Shown: piece by piece, positions 35,974-44,859 of the stretch
Layout of the letters: every line of letters starts with the position of its first letter
Position numbering within the stretch: position 1 is the stretch's first letter
Assembly: GCF_020386615.1 (NCBI RefSeq)
Contig: NZ_CP077769.1
Location: 6,311,501 to 6,375,500 of the forward strand
DNA length: 64,000 bases
Direction: 5' to 3'
Origin: Chitinophaga pendula
GTDB taxonomy: Bacteria > Bacteroidota > Bacteroidia > Chitinophagales > Chitinophagaceae
Position numbers and translations under genes: made by a program
The notes under the pieces: generated by a model
Databases searched by the model: none
What the model saw: the letters and a program-made list of their open reading frames with translations, nothing else
Told to the model about the DNA's origin: nothing

Positions 35974-37116
35974 TTATATCTGCACCAACCGCTCCGCAGC
36001 CCGCTCCAGCGTTTCCTTTCGCTTCGCAAAACAGAACCTGATCACATGATCGTCATGCCCATCCCGATAAAAAGCAGAAATAGGAATACTGGCCACACCA
36101 TGCTCCTTCGTAATACGGGTAGCAAATGCCTTATCCCCCTCCTCCGATATCCGGTCATATTTCATCAACTGGAAATAACTACCCGATCCCGCCAACGGCG
36201 TAAACCGGCTGCCACGCATCAGCTGTAAAAAGTAATCCCGCTTCTCCTGGTAAAAAGCACTCAATGACAAATAATGCGAAGGCGTTTCCAGGAACTTCGC
36301 TAATCCATACTGCATAGGCGTATTTACCGAAAAACACAGGAACTGATGCACCTTGCGGTACTCCTGCATCAGATGAGAAGGCGCCACACAATACCCCATC
36401 TTCCACCCCGTGTTGTGAAACACCTTACCGAAAGAAAATACCACAAAACTATTACGGAACAGGTTCGGGTAACGCAACACACTCAAATGCTGCTGCCCAT
36501 CATATACCAGATGCTCATACACCTCATCAGAAAGTACCAGCAACTGATGTTGATGCACAATATCCTCCAGCGCTTGCAGATCTGATTCCCCAAGGATACT
36601 GCCAGTAGGATTGTGAGGCGTATTGATCATGATCATTTTTGTCCGTGGCGTAATTCGCTGCCTTACCTGCTCCCAGTCAATTTTGTATGTAGGAAATGAA
36701 AGGGGTATCAATACCGGCACCCCTCCGTTAACCAGTACGTTAGGAATATAACTATCGTAAGCCGGCTCGAAAATAATTACCTCATCACCAGGAGAAATAC
36801 AGGTAGCAATAGCAGTGAAGATAGCATAAGTACCCCCGGGCGTAACCGTGATCTCTGTATCCGGATGTACCTTCTGATCATATAACCGTGCTATTTTTTC
36901 CGCAATCACCTGCCGCAAAGGCAATATCCCCGGCATGGGAGCATATTGATTATATCCTTGTTGCATCGCTTCACTAACAAGGGCCTTCAGCTCATCGCTG
37001 CAGTCAAAATCAGGAAACCCCTGGGAAAGATTGATGGCGTTATGCTCCGCTGCCAACGCAGACATTACACTGAAAATATTAGTACCAATCGCAGGAAGTT
37101 TAGAGTTAAACAGCAT
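35974..37116 (-). CDS. PLP-dependent aminotransferase, methionine aminotransferase (YbdL)-like
   Basis: A 380-aa fold-type I class I/II aminotransferase. Visible features are NLSQGFPDFDCSDELKALV near the N-terminus, TPGGTYAIFTAIATCI, NTPHNPTGSIL, the AspX-Tyr segment SDEVYEHLVYDG and the PLP lysine in FSFGKVFHNTGWKMGYC. The order and spacing match YbdL-like methionine aminotransferases and kynurenine aminotransferases, which convert 2-oxo-4-methylthiobutyrate to methionine. It is a stand-alone gene facing the carbonic anhydrase gene. Confidence 0.88.
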   Translation of the reverse strand: MLFNSKLPAIGTNIFSVMSALAAEHNAINLSQGFPDFDCSDELKALVSEAMQQGYNQYAPMPGILPLRQVIAEKIARLYDQKVHPDTEITVTPGGTYAIFTAIATCISPGDEVIIFEPAYDSYIPNVLVNGGVPVLIPLSFPTYKIDWEQVRQRITPRTKMIMINTPHNPTGSILGESDLQALEDIVHQHQLLVLSDEVYEHLVYDGQQHLSVLRYPNLFRNSFVVFSFGKVFHNTGWKMGYCVAPSHLMQEYRKVHQFLCFSVNTPMQYGLAKFLETPSHYLSLSAFYQEKRDYFLQLMRGSRFTPLAGSGSYFQLMKYDRISEEGDKAFATRITKEHGVASIPISAFYRDGHDDHVIRFCFAKRKETLERAAERLVQI

Positions 37117-37226
37117 AGTATAATATAGTTGTTATGAAAAGGCCACTTACAATACGGTACACCAGCGTTGCTGTTGTCTGCCGTAACGTAAATGGCCAGT
37201 AATCAATTATTTTTCCCGGGGGATGT

Positions 37227-38318
37227 TCAGAGAAATTTCTCTCCCTTGTTCCGTTTTACTTCTGCCACGTATTCTTTGATCTGCTGCTCATTTTCTTTTT
37301 TGCAGATCAGCAACACATCATTCGTGTCGATGATAATGAAATCATCCAGCCCCTGTACCAGTACAAGTTTATCCTGCGGAGCTTTGATCATACACTTGGT
37401 AGCATCTACCACCATTACATTTTTGCCCTGTACAGCATTGCCGAGGTAGTCTTTTTCCAGGTTCTCATAGGCAGATGCCCAGGTACCCAGATCACTCCAG
37501 CCAAAATTAGAAGGGATAACGTATACATTGTCCGCTTTCTCCATGATACCATAGTCAATGGAAATATTGGTACACTGTGAGTAAATGCGGTCTATCTCTT
37601 CCTTTTCCGCAGGTGTATTTAATGCCGGACGGCTCTGTTCGAATAGCTCATCTATTTCCGGCAGGTATTTCTTGAATGCGGCCAGGATAGTCTTCACATT
37701 CCACACGAATATGCCTGCATTCCAGAGAAAGTCGCCGCTCTGGAGGAAAGTACGCGCTAGCTCCACATCCGGTTTTTCTGTAAAGGTCTTCACCTTATAT
37801 ACATTGTCGGCTGCCTGCTGCGTTTCAAACTGAATATATCCGTATCCAGTATCCGGACGCGTAGGCTTAATACCCAATGTTACGAGTGCGTTATCTTTCT
37901 GCACGAACAGCAATGCATTAAGACAGGCACTGATGAAAGCCGGACCATCCATGATAAGATGATCTGCCGGTGCACATATCACACACGCCTTAGGGTCCTG
38001 CTTACTGATCTTGTGTGAGATGTAGGCGATACAAGGCGCCGTATTCTTACGGGATGGCTCGCTTACAATATTCCCTATAGGTAGCTCCTCCAGCTGCTCC
38101 GCCACCTTGCTGGTGTACTGCTGGTGGGTCACCACATAGATATTCTCCTTGGGTATGAACTGAGAAAACCGTTCATAGGTCCACTGCAGTAACGTCTTCC
38201 CTGTATTAAGAATATCCAGGAACTGCTTGGGATAATCTGTGCGGCTATACGGCCAGAATCGGCTACCAATACCGCCGGCCATAATGGCCACGTAGAAATG
38301 CCTGTTCACATTTGTCAT
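37227..38318 (-). CDS. manC: Mannose-1-phosphate guanylyltransferase
   Basis: A 363-aa nucleotidyltransferase that makes GDP-mannose from mannose-1-phosphate and GTP, for polysaccharide, O-antigen or fucose synthesis. The pyrophosphorylase signature GGIGSRFWPYSR begins at 15, followed by YPKQFLDI, CAPADHLI, FTEKPDVELA and FLWNAGIFVW. There is no C-terminal isomerase domain, so it is the single-function type. Its start lies 4 bases after the stop of the Kdo-pathway isomerase gene, indicating one operon for surface-sugar precursors. Confidence 0.93.
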   Translation of the reverse strand: MTNVNRHFYVAIMAGGIGSRFWPYSRTDYPKQFLDILNTGKTLLQWTYERFSQFIPKENIYVVTHQQYTSKVAEQLEELPIGNIVSEPSRKNTAPCIAYISHKISKQDPKACVICAPADHLIMDGPAFISACLNALLFVQKDNALVTLGIKPTRPDTGYGYIQFETQQAADNVYKVKTFTEKPDVELARTFLQSGDFLWNAGIFVWNVKTILAAFKKYLPEIDELFEQSRPALNTPAEKEEIDRIYSQCTNISIDYGIMEKADNVYVIPSNFGWSDLGTWASAYENLEKDYLGNAVQGKNVMVVDATKCMIKAPQDKLVLVQGLDDFIIIDTNDVLLICKKENEQQIKEYVAEVKRNKGEKFL

Positions 38319-38322
38319 ACTA

Positions 38323-39297
38323 TCAAATAATTCCTTCCCTGATTAAATCGTGAAGATGAATGATGCCAATATAGCGTTTATCATCCATAACCAATAATTG
38401 CGTTATATCATGCTCCCGCATCTTATCCAATGCGTTGATGGCAAGCTCGTCTTTCTGAATGGTCTTTGGATGTCTAGACATAATATCCCGGGCAGATACC
38501 GTGGCAGTAGGAAGATTATTCTCCAACATGCGACGTAAATCCCCATCTGTGATAATACCCATCAACTCCGCTTTGTCATCCAATACCGCAGTTACCCCCA
38601 GCATTTTGGAAGATATCTCTACGATCACTTCCTGTAAAGAGCTGTGTTCCTGTACTTTAGGCGCCTGATGCAACTTGCTAAGGTCAGCCACTTTCAAATA
38701 TAATTTTTTGCCCAATGTGCCACCAGGGTGGAACTTGGCAAAATCAGCAGCCGTAAATCCGTGCCATTCTATTAGGCATACCGCCAGCGCATCTCCCATA
38801 GCCAGCTGAGCAGTGGTACTCGTAGTCGGTGCCAGGTTATTTGGACATGCCTCCTGGTCAACAGAAGTATTCAACACATAATCAGCCTCCCTCGCCAGGA
38901 ACGAGGCCATGTTACCCACCATCCCTACCAGCTTGTTACCAAAGTTCTTGACCAACGGTACCAATACCTTTATCTCGGGAGAATCCCCACTCTTGGAGAT
39001 ACAAAGCACCACATCCTGCTCCCGTATCATACCCAGATCCCCGTGAATAGCATCCGCAGCATGCATAAACAATGCCGGAGTACCGGTAGAGTTAAGAGTA
39101 GCGACCAGCTTTTGACCGATAATCGCACTTTTCCCAATGCCGGTTACTACCACACGGCCTTCACAATGAGCAATGAGTTTTACCGTATCTTCAAAATCCT
39201 GATCGATGAATTGTTGCAAGCCCGCTATCGCAGCTGCTTCCAGCTGTAAAGTCCTCCGTCCTGCTTCTCCGATACTGATCGTTGTTTGCTTTTTCAT
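38323..39297 (-). CDS. kdsD: Arabinose-5-phosphate isomerase (KpsF/GutQ/KdsD family)
   Basis: A 324-aa SIS-domain protein with two C-terminal CBS domains. It converts ribulose-5-phosphate to arabinose-5-phosphate, the first committed step to Kdo. The SIS part (VVVTGIGKSAIIGQKLVATLNSTGTPA) is at about 48-75, and the CBS repeats begin near 205 and 270 (VLDDKAELMGIITDGDLRR; VMDDKRYIGIIHLHDLI). It precedes manC by 4 bases and links to the 8-amino-Kdo operon 23 kb away in pathway terms. A TAAATTTG -7-like box is only 10 bases before the ATG. Confidence 0.92.
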   Translation of the reverse strand: MKKQTTISIGEAGRRTLQLEAAAIAGLQQFIDQDFEDTVKLIAHCEGRVVVTGIGKSAIIGQKLVATLNSTGTPALFMHAADAIHGDLGMIREQDVVLCISKSGDSPEIKVLVPLVKNFGNKLVGMVGNMASFLAREADYVLNTSVDQEACPNNLAPTTSTTAQLAMGDALAVCLIEWHGFTAADFAKFHPGGTLGKKLYLKVADLSKLHQAPKVQEHSSLQEVIVEISSKMLGVTAVLDDKAELMGIITDGDLRRMLENNLPTATVSARDIMSRHPKTIQKDELAINALDKMREHDITQLLVMDDKRYIGIIHLHDLIREGII

Positions 39298-39623
39298 TTC
39301 AATCCTACAAATTTATCATTTTTGTATAGCATTCAGCAGATTATTCATAACACTCACTATTAACTTTTACTGTTAATTTACCTGCCGCCGGCAAGCACTG
39401 TCCCTGCAGACGCTCGCTCAGTGATTTTAAATAATGATTCCCGATCATATTCAAAATGAATCCTATCGGATATTGATCTGACAAGGCTTCCCACTGCATT
39501 AAGCTTATGTAATTTAATTGGGTATCAGTACATTTTTAAGTAACTTCGTGTCCCCTAAAAAACACATAACCTTTATCCGTAATTTGTTAGTTCTTTAGAG
39601 TTTATTGTTAAAAATTGAATGCA
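39298..39623. other. Divergent intergenic region (kdsD / recQ)
   Basis: No gene is supported. Two promoter candidates are visible: TAAATTTG (39308-39315, minus) just ahead of kdsD, which would give a very short leader, and for recQ on the plus strand ATTG (39517-39520) followed after 20 bases by TAACTTCG (39541-39548). Confidence 0.5.
39517..39548 (+). promoter_or_regulatory. Putative recQ promoter
   Basis: ATTG at 39517-39520 and TAACTTCG at 39541-39548 are 20 bases apart, close to the Bacteroidota -33/-7 layout, with one mismatch in the TTTG part of the -7 element. The leader to ATG 39624 would be about 70 nt. Confidence 0.4.
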
Positions 39624-41825
39624 ATGGCTGTTGTAAAGGTAAGTTTGTTAGATGCATTACACGAACATTTTGGGTTCGATTCCTTTAAAGGGAACCAGGA
39701 AGTAATCATAAAAAGTATCCTTTCGGGGAAAGATACTTTCGTAATAATGCCAACCGGTGGAGGGAAATCACTTTGTTATCAGTTACCTGCGCTCATGAGC
39801 CCAGGCTGTGCACTGATCGTCTCCCCCCTGATCGCTTTGATGAAAAACCAGGTAGACCTGGTCCGCTCTTATAGTAGCAAAGACAATGTCGCACACTTTC
39901 TCAATTCAACGCTTTCCAAAGCACAGATAAAAAAAGTCAGGACAGACCTCCTCGCGGGTAAGACAAAGATGCTATATGTGGCTCCGGAGACACTGACAAA
40001 AACGGAAAACCTTGAGTTCTTCCGCGACCTGCAGATCTCTTTCATCGCCGTCGATGAAGCACACTGTATCTCCGAATGGGGACACGATTTCCGTCCGGAA
40101 TACCGCCGGCTCAAAGAAATGATCGAACAGATCAATGATAAACTACCCATCATTGCCCTCACCGCAACAGCTACTCCTAAAGTTCAAAGCGATATCGTAA
40201 AGAACCTGACCCTACGCACACCGCAGGTGTTCATCTCCTCCTTTAACCGACCCAATCTCTACTATGAGATCCGTCCTAAAAGGAAAAAGGAGCTGGTTAT
40301 CAAAGACATAGTAAAGTTTATCCACCAGCATAAAGGCAAAAGTGGTATCATCTATACCCTTAACCGCAAGACAACCGAAGAACTGGCCGATATGCTGATG
40401 GCCAATAATATCAAAGCCGTAGCCTACCATGCCGGCCTGGACCCCAACACCCGCGCCCAACGCCAGGACATGTTCCTGCTCGAAGACGTGGAAGTGATCG
40501 TGGCCACCATCGCATTTGGTATGGGGATCGATAAACCCGATGTGCGCTTTGTCATACATTACAACATCCCCAAAAGCCTGGAAAACTACTACCAGGAGAC
40601 CGGCCGCGCCGGCAGGGATGGCCTCGAAGGTATCTGCGTCTGCTATTACTCCCATAAAGATGTGCAGAAGCTCGAACACCTCATGCGCGACAAACCACTC
40701 AGCGAACGGGAAATGGGCGCACAACTGATCAACGAAACAGTAGCCTATGCCGAAAGCGCAGTATGCCGCCGTAAAGTCATCCTGCATTACTTCGGAGAAC
40801 AATTTGAAACAGATAATTGCGGCAATTGTGATAACTGCCGCAATCCTAAAGAAAAAATAGAGGTGAAGAACCGCGTGGTAATCGTTCTCAAAGCGATCAA
40901 ATCGCTGGAAGAAAGATTCGGAGCCGATTATGTCGTAAATATCATCACCGGCAAAATCAACCCGCAGATCACCACCTACCGACACAATCAGCTGGAAGTA
41001 TTCGGCGAAGGCAAAGAATTTGATGCCCACTTCTGGAACTCTCTCATCCGCCAGATGATGCTGGAAGGCCTGATCGAAAAGGACATAGAAGAATATGGCC
41101 TGCTCAAGATCATGGATAAAGGACATAAATTCCTGAAGAAACCCTATTCCATCATGGTCTCCCTGAACCACCAGTTTGAAGAAGATGGAGGCGACGATGA
41201 AGAAGAAGTAGCAGCAGAAGCACATGCCTCCGCAGATCCCGTACTGGTAGAAATGCTCAAAGACCTGCGCAAAAAGGTATCTAAAGAAAAGAACCTCCCT
41301 CCCTTCGTTATCTTCCTGGAAACCTCCCTGGAAGATATGGCTACCCAATATCCTACTACCACTCAGGAACTGGAAAAAATACAGGGAGTCAGCAAAGGGA
41401 AAGCCATCCGCTATGGCAAACAATTCATAGATGTCATCTCCAAATACGTAGAGGAGAACAATATCGTTAAGCCAGACGACTTCGTAATGAAGAGCGTCGT
41501 CAATAAAAGCGGCCTGAAGGTGTTCATCATCCAAAACATCGATAAAAAGATGTCCCTAGAGACCATCGCAAAAAATAAAGAACTGACACTCCCTCAACTG
41601 CTGGATGAAATGGAAACCATCGTAGCCAGCGGTACTAAATTAAATCTCGATTATTGCATCGATGAAGAGCTGGATGATTATGCACAGGACGAGATCCTGG
41701 AGTATTTCAAAGGCTGCGAAACCTCCAGCCTGGCTCTTGCCCGCGAAGAGCTCATCGACAGCGACTATACCATCGAACAGCTGAAATTAATGCGTATCAA
41801 GTTCCTGGTAGAATACGGCAACTAA
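39624..41825 (+). CDS. recQ: ATP-dependent DNA helicase RecQ
   Basis: A 733-aa superfamily 2 helicase that unwinds DNA 3' to 5' in recombination and fork repair. Walker A is MPTGGGKSLCYQ near residue 46, the DEAH box is AVDEAHCISEWGHDFRPEYR, and motif VI is YYQETGRAGRDG. The RQC zinc site is CRRKVILHYFGE...CGNCDNC. An HRDC-like domain (about 535-615) and a C-terminal helix-turn-helix region typical of Bacteroidota RecQ follow. Start ATG 39624 is preferred over TTG 39615. A terminator lies 16 bases downstream. Confidence 0.96.
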   Translation: MAVVKVSLLDALHEHFGFDSFKGNQEVIIKSILSGKDTFVIMPTGGGKSLCYQLPALMSPGCALIVSPLIALMKNQVDLVRSYSSKDNVAHFLNSTLSKAQIKKVRTDLLAGKTKMLYVAPETLTKTENLEFFRDLQISFIAVDEAHCISEWGHDFRPEYRRLKEMIEQINDKLPIIALTATATPKVQSDIVKNLTLRTPQVFISSFNRPNLYYEIRPKRKKELVIKDIVKFIHQHKGKSGIIYTLNRKTTEELADMLMANNIKAVAYHAGLDPNTRAQRQDMFLLEDVEVIVATIAFGMGIDKPDVRFVIHYNIPKSLENYYQETGRAGRDGLEGICVCYYSHKDVQKLEHLMRDKPLSEREMGAQLINETVAYAESAVCRRKVILHYFGEQFETDNCGNCDNCRNPKEKIEVKNRVVIVLKAIKSLEERFGADYVVNIITGKINPQITTYRHNQLEVFGEGKEFDAHFWNSLIRQMMLEGLIEKDIEEYGLLKIMDKGHKFLKKPYSIMVSLNHQFEEDGGDDEEEVAAEAHASADPVLVEMLKDLRKKVSKEKNLPPFVIFLETSLEDMATQYPTTTQELEKIQGVSKGKAIRYGKQFIDVISKYVEENNIVKPDDFVMKSVVNKSGLKVFIIQNIDKKMSLETIAKNKELTLPQLLDEMETIVASGTKLNLDYCIDEELDDYAQDEILEYFKGCETSSLALAREELIDSDYTIEQLKLMRIKFLVEYGN

Positions 41826-41841
41826 CAGATTTTTTTAACAT

Positions 41842-41880
41842 AAAGGTTCCCCTATTTATTTAAGGGAACCTTTTTCTTTT
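41842..41880 (+). terminator. Intrinsic terminator after recQ
   Basis: A 10-bp perfect stem (41842-41851 with 41864-41873) with a 12-nt AT-rich loop is followed by TTCTTTT. Confidence 0.85.
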
Positions 41881-41907
41881 CTCATTCAGCATCATAATAA
41901 TAGCATC

Positions 41908-42690
41908 ATGAGTATTGCACAGATACAAGCCACTATCGCCCCTTTGCGTCAGCAAATCGTGGCACACCCCTTATATAGTCACCTGCAGTCTATGAAAGAT
42001 GTACAGCTTTTCATGCAATACCATGTCTTTGCTGTATGGGATTTTATGTCCTTACTCAAAGCGCTGCAACAACAACTTACGTGCGTAACACTGCCCTGGG
42101 TCCCCGTAGGTAACGCCAATACCCGCTTCCTGATCAACGAAATAGTAACCGGCGAAGAAAGCGATATAGATGCCGCCGGTAACCGCTGCAGTCATTTTGA
42201 ACTCTACCTGGAAGCGATGCAACAGGCGGGTGCAGACACACAATTCATCACCGCGATGGTCGCAGCCGCACATGCCGGTCAGGACATCAATACCATACTG
42301 GATAATACCTCCTTACCTCCCGCGGTTAAAGGATTCCTGGGCTTTACATTTGATGTGATCGCCACCGGCAAACCTCACGTAATGGCAGCCGTATTCACCT
42401 TCGGCCGGGAAGACCTGATCCCAGATATGTTCTATTCAGTAGTAAAAGACCTGAACCAACAATTCCAGGGGCAACTGGATATCTTCACCTATTACCTCGA
42501 ACGCCACATCGAAGTCGATGGCGATCACCACAGCCACCTGGCCATGGAAATGGTACAACAACTTTGCGGAGCAGACCCTGCCAAATGGGAAGAAGCCGCC
42601 GCTTTCGCACTACAGGCACTGGAATGGAGAAATACGCTGTGGAATGGAATAATCACTGCAAAAGAAAAAATTGAAATTATTGCCCAATAA
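41908..42690 (+). CDS. DUF3050 domain protein
   Basis: A 260-aa soluble protein of the DUF3050 family, which has a haem-oxygenase/TENA-like all-helical fold. Typical segments are HPLYSHLQSMKDVQLFMQYH, FAVWDFMSLLKALQQQL, LINEIVTGEESD and the EVDGDHHSHLAMEM stretch, which contains several His and acidic residues that could bind metal. The function is unknown. It sits between the recQ terminator and tRNA-Phe, with its own short leader. Confidence 0.85.
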   Translation: MSIAQIQATIAPLRQQIVAHPLYSHLQSMKDVQLFMQYHVFAVWDFMSLLKALQQQLTCVTLPWVPVGNANTRFLINEIVTGEESDIDAAGNRCSHFELYLEAMQQAGADTQFITAMVAAAHAGQDINTILDNTSLPPAVKGFLGFTFDVIATGKPHVMAAVFTFGREDLIPDMFYSVVKDLNQQFQGQLDIFTYYLERHIEVDGDHHSHLAMEMVQQLCGADPAKWEEAAAFALQALEWRNTLWNGIITAKEKIEIIAQ

Positions 42691-42692
42691 AT

Positions 42693-42722
42693 TTTGAAAT
42701 TTCAAACTTTGTCTTACCTTTG
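42693..42722 (+). promoter_or_regulatory. Promoter of tRNA-Phe
   Basis: TTTG at 42693-42696 and TACCTTTG at 42715-42722 are 18 bases apart, a near-perfect Bacteroidota housekeeping promoter, 27 bases before the tRNA 5' end. The -33 box starts just after the stop codon of the DUF3050 gene. Confidence 0.75.
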
Positions 42723-42749
42723 CAATCCCTCCTCACAAAGGAGTTAGGC

Positions 42750-42822
42750 GGTGCGGTAGCTCAGTTGGTAGAGCAAAGGACTGAAAATCCTTGTGTCGCC
42801 GGTTCGATCCCGGCTCACACCA
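42750..42822 (+). tRNA. tRNA-Phe (GAA)
   Basis: A 73-nt cloverleaf: D arm GCTC/GAGC, anticodon stem AAGGA/TCCTT with loop CTGAAAA (anticodon GAA), T arm GCCGG-TTCGATC-CCGGC and discriminator A. CCA is not encoded. The acceptor stem (42750-42756 with 42815-42821) has a C-A mismatch at the fifth pair and a G-T at the seventh; the other five pairs are canonical. A promoter precedes it and a terminator follows. Confidence 0.95.
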
Positions 42823-42828
42823 CATAAA

Positions 42829-42861
42829 AGCGATTACGATACACGTAGTCGCTTTTTTTTT
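42829..42861 (+). terminator. Intrinsic terminator of tRNA-Phe
   Basis: A 10-bp stem with one wobble pair (42829-42838 with 42844-42853) is followed by nine T residues in all (counting the T that ends the stem). Confidence 0.88.
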
Positions 42862-42947
42862 ACCATATATTCCCACCATACCCATATCACAATACCCCTT
42901 TTTACCCGCTTCTTTTTTCTTATAAAATATTACTTTCTTTGCTCCAT

Positions 42948-43601
42948 ATGAAACGCCTTAAGATCAATATTAATTTTAAGTTCCGATTTCTTAGTAAGTC
43001 TTTTAGGAACAAACCCTTTTCTCTACTGGATGTTGGCGCAGGCAATCACTCCGCCTCCCGCATCACCTCCTTGTTCCCGAACTGTAATTATTACGGGCTG
43101 GACCTTGATAAGGAATACAATAATGCTCCTGAAGATTTCGCAGTAATGAAAGGCTTTTATGAACTGGACCTCACCAAACTGGACTACGGTGTTATCCCCG
43201 ACGCGAAGTTCGATGGCATATGGATGGCTCATGTTATAGAACACCTGTATAATGGTGACCAGGTAGTCCCTCATCTCCTCCAGAAACTTGCACCGGGAGG
43301 CTACTTCTATATAGAATATCCAGGTCAGAAAAGTACCACCTTGCCCTCCATGAAAGGAAGTCTTAACTTTAAAGATGACCCTACCCACGTACGCGTATAC
43401 TCAGTACCCGAATTAACGCAGATCTTTACCGCCAACGGTTGTACGGTCCTGCGTAGCGGAACACGTCGCAATTGGTATTATATTCTGGGCATGCCCTTCC
43501 GTATCATGTATTCGCTGCTCAAAAAGGGACATGTAGAAGGCAATATCTTCTGGGACGCCCTGGGATTCGCCGAATTCCTCTGGGTAAAGAAAAATAAATA
43601 A
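42948..43601 (+). CDS. SAM-dependent methyltransferase
   Basis: A 217-aa class I methyltransferase. The SAM-binding motif I is SLLDVGAGNHSASRI, then a GLDLD acidic loop, and WMAHVIEHLYNGDQVV resembles motif IV. There is a C-terminal extension (GHVEGNIFWDALGFAEFLWV) of unknown role. Its substrate is not readable. ATG 42948 is chosen over TTG 42939. A TTTCTTTG box lies 6 bases before the ATG, suggesting a short or absent leader. A terminator follows. Confidence 0.85.
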   Translation: MKRLKININFKFRFLSKSFRNKPFSLLDVGAGNHSASRITSLFPNCNYYGLDLDKEYNNAPEDFAVMKGFYELDLTKLDYGVIPDAKFDGIWMAHVIEHLYNGDQVVPHLLQKLAPGGYFYIEYPGQKSTTLPSMKGSLNFKDDPTHVRVYSVPELTQIFTANGCTVLRSGTRRNWYYILGMPFRIMYSLLKKGHVEGNIFWDALGFAEFLWVKKNK

Positions 43602-43618
43602 CCTACCATAATGGATAT

Positions 43619-43654
43619 ATGGGCCGGCAGCTAACCTGCCCATTTTTTTATTTT
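43619..43654 (+). terminator. Intrinsic terminator after the methyltransferase gene
   Basis: A 6-bp stem (43619-43624 with 43638-43643) and a T-rich tract follow the stop codon by 17 bases. The loop of 13 nt may pair further inside. Confidence 0.6.
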
Positions 43655-43944
43655 ACCACATACCCGCTGCCACCGGGCAGGATAGATGCACAATCATTGA
43701 TATACTGAATATTGTCAAACGCTGTCAGACGCTCCTGGTGATAGCTCCCAATATAAAAATTCGTCCCCCCTGCAGGAATGTTCTTCGTTGTATTCATATT
43801 ATCAAAATGATGCTGCCCGCCGCCGTAGGTGTGCTTCCTAACCTTCCTGTTTACAGTGAGTATACGACACCGTACAGGCCGCACATCAACTAGGTAGGGG
43901 ACTACTGGCAAACTATAAAATGATATTGGCTGATATCTATTCAA
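43648..43944 (-). pseudogene. Possible C-terminal remnant of an exported protein gene
   Basis: This 98-codon frame has no signal peptide at its start, and its first 30 codons look random, but the last 60 read like a folded domain end: TYGGGQHHFDNMNTTKNIPA, then GGTNFYIGSYHQERLTAFDN and ILPGGSGYVVK. I take it as a possible leftover of a larger lectin-like or glycoside-binding protein. It could also be chance. No upstream part is seen. Confidence 0.3.
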
Positions 43945-43999
43945 TATAATAATTTAGACAGGCAGTTCTCCATTATCAAATGATTAAGCCACCGCCATT

Positions 44000-44803
44000 A
44001 TGAACAATCACTTACTTCCTCTCTTACCTGCGGGCATTCATTGGGTGCCGGTGCAGCATGGAGAATCCGGCGATCTCGTATATCAACGCAGCGATGAAGA
44101 GGCTTATGCAAAGATCTCCACAGGCCCTCGCGCACTATCGCTGGCAGCAGAAAAAGACCGGTTGCTATGGCTGGCAGACAAAGACTTACCTACCCCAAAA
44201 GTGCTCGACTGGATCGAGACCGCAACCGGCAGCTGCTTGCTCATAAGCCCGATACCGGGCATTCCGGCGAGCAAATTGACAGCCGAACAATTGTCCATTG
44301 CCTGGACTTCTATAACCCGGCAACTGCAGGCATTACACCAGTTGCCGGTAAATAACTGCCCATTCGATCGCCGCCTCTCGCTGATGTTTGCGCAAGCCCG
44401 TGATGTAGTAGCAAGAGGAGCCGTCAATCCTGATTTTCTTCGCCCCGAACAACACCATATACCAGCCGCTACATTGCTGGCCAACCTCGAAATGTCATTG
44501 CAGGAAAGGCTGGCACAGGAGTCCGCAGAACAGGTCGTTTGCCATGGCGATGCCTGCCTGCCTAACTTCATGGTCGACCCGGTTACGTTACAATGTACCG
44601 GTATGATAGACCTGGGGCGACTGGGCAAAGCAGATCCGTATGTAGATTATACCTTGTTGCTGGCGAACAGTGAAGAGACCTGGCCACAGGCCGATCAACA
44701 GCAGGCGGCCTATATCCGGCTGTTCCAGCTATTACAGATCGATCATCCCGATACTTCCAGGTTGGATTTTTACCTCCAGCTGGATCCGCTGACCTGGGGA
44801 TAA
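44000..44803 (+). CDS. Aminoglycoside/choline phosphotransferase-like kinase
   Basis: A 267-aa protein of the APH (protein-kinase-like) fold. The catalytic loop is VCHGDACLPNFMVDP (HGDxxxxN) and the metal site is MIDLGRLGKADPYVDY. Upstream pieces include VYQRSDEEAYAKIS (possible ATP-binding Lys) and LPTPKVLDWIE. The pattern is closest to APH(3')-type aminoglycoside O-phosphotransferases, but environmental members act on varied substrates, so resistance cannot be claimed. A bidirectional terminator follows directly. Confidence 0.82.
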   Translation: MNNHLLPLLPAGIHWVPVQHGESGDLVYQRSDEEAYAKISTGPRALSLAAEKDRLLWLADKDLPTPKVLDWIETATGSCLLISPIPGIPASKLTAEQLSIAWTSITRQLQALHQLPVNNCPFDRRLSLMFAQARDVVARGAVNPDFLRPEQHHIPAATLLANLEMSLQERLAQESAEQVVCHGDACLPNFMVDPVTLQCTGMIDLGRLGKADPYVDYTLLLANSEETWPQADQQQAAYIRLFQLLQIDHPDTSRLDFYLQLDPLTWG

Positions 44804-44842
44804 AAAAACTGCCCGCTGGTAAATACCAACGGGCAGTAAAAA
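44801..44842. terminator. Bidirectional intrinsic terminator (APH-like gene / porP operon)
   Basis: A 13-position stem with one mismatch (44808-44820 with 44825-44837) is flanked by an A-run on the left and TAAAAAT on the right. The plus-strand stop codon is inside the left arm's margin. It serves the end of the minus-strand adhesin operon as well. Confidence 0.8.
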
Positions 44843-44859
44843 TAGTATGGCTGCTAAGT

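Larger units (their letters stand above)
43602..43999. other. Intergenic region with terminator and a possible gene remnant
   Basis: Besides the methyltransferase terminator (43619-43654), the region contains a 98-codon minus-strand frame at 43648-43944, listed separately, and no other gene. Confidence 0.4.

Noticed and set aside
40212..41534. 440-aa minus-strand frame
   Set aside because: Antisense to recQ, whose helicase motifs are complete. The long open frame results from codon bias on the sense strand.
44000..44803. Aminoglycoside resistance gene
   Set aside because: The APH-fold motifs are clear, but such kinases in environmental bacteria have many substrates and there is no mobile element or resistance context.
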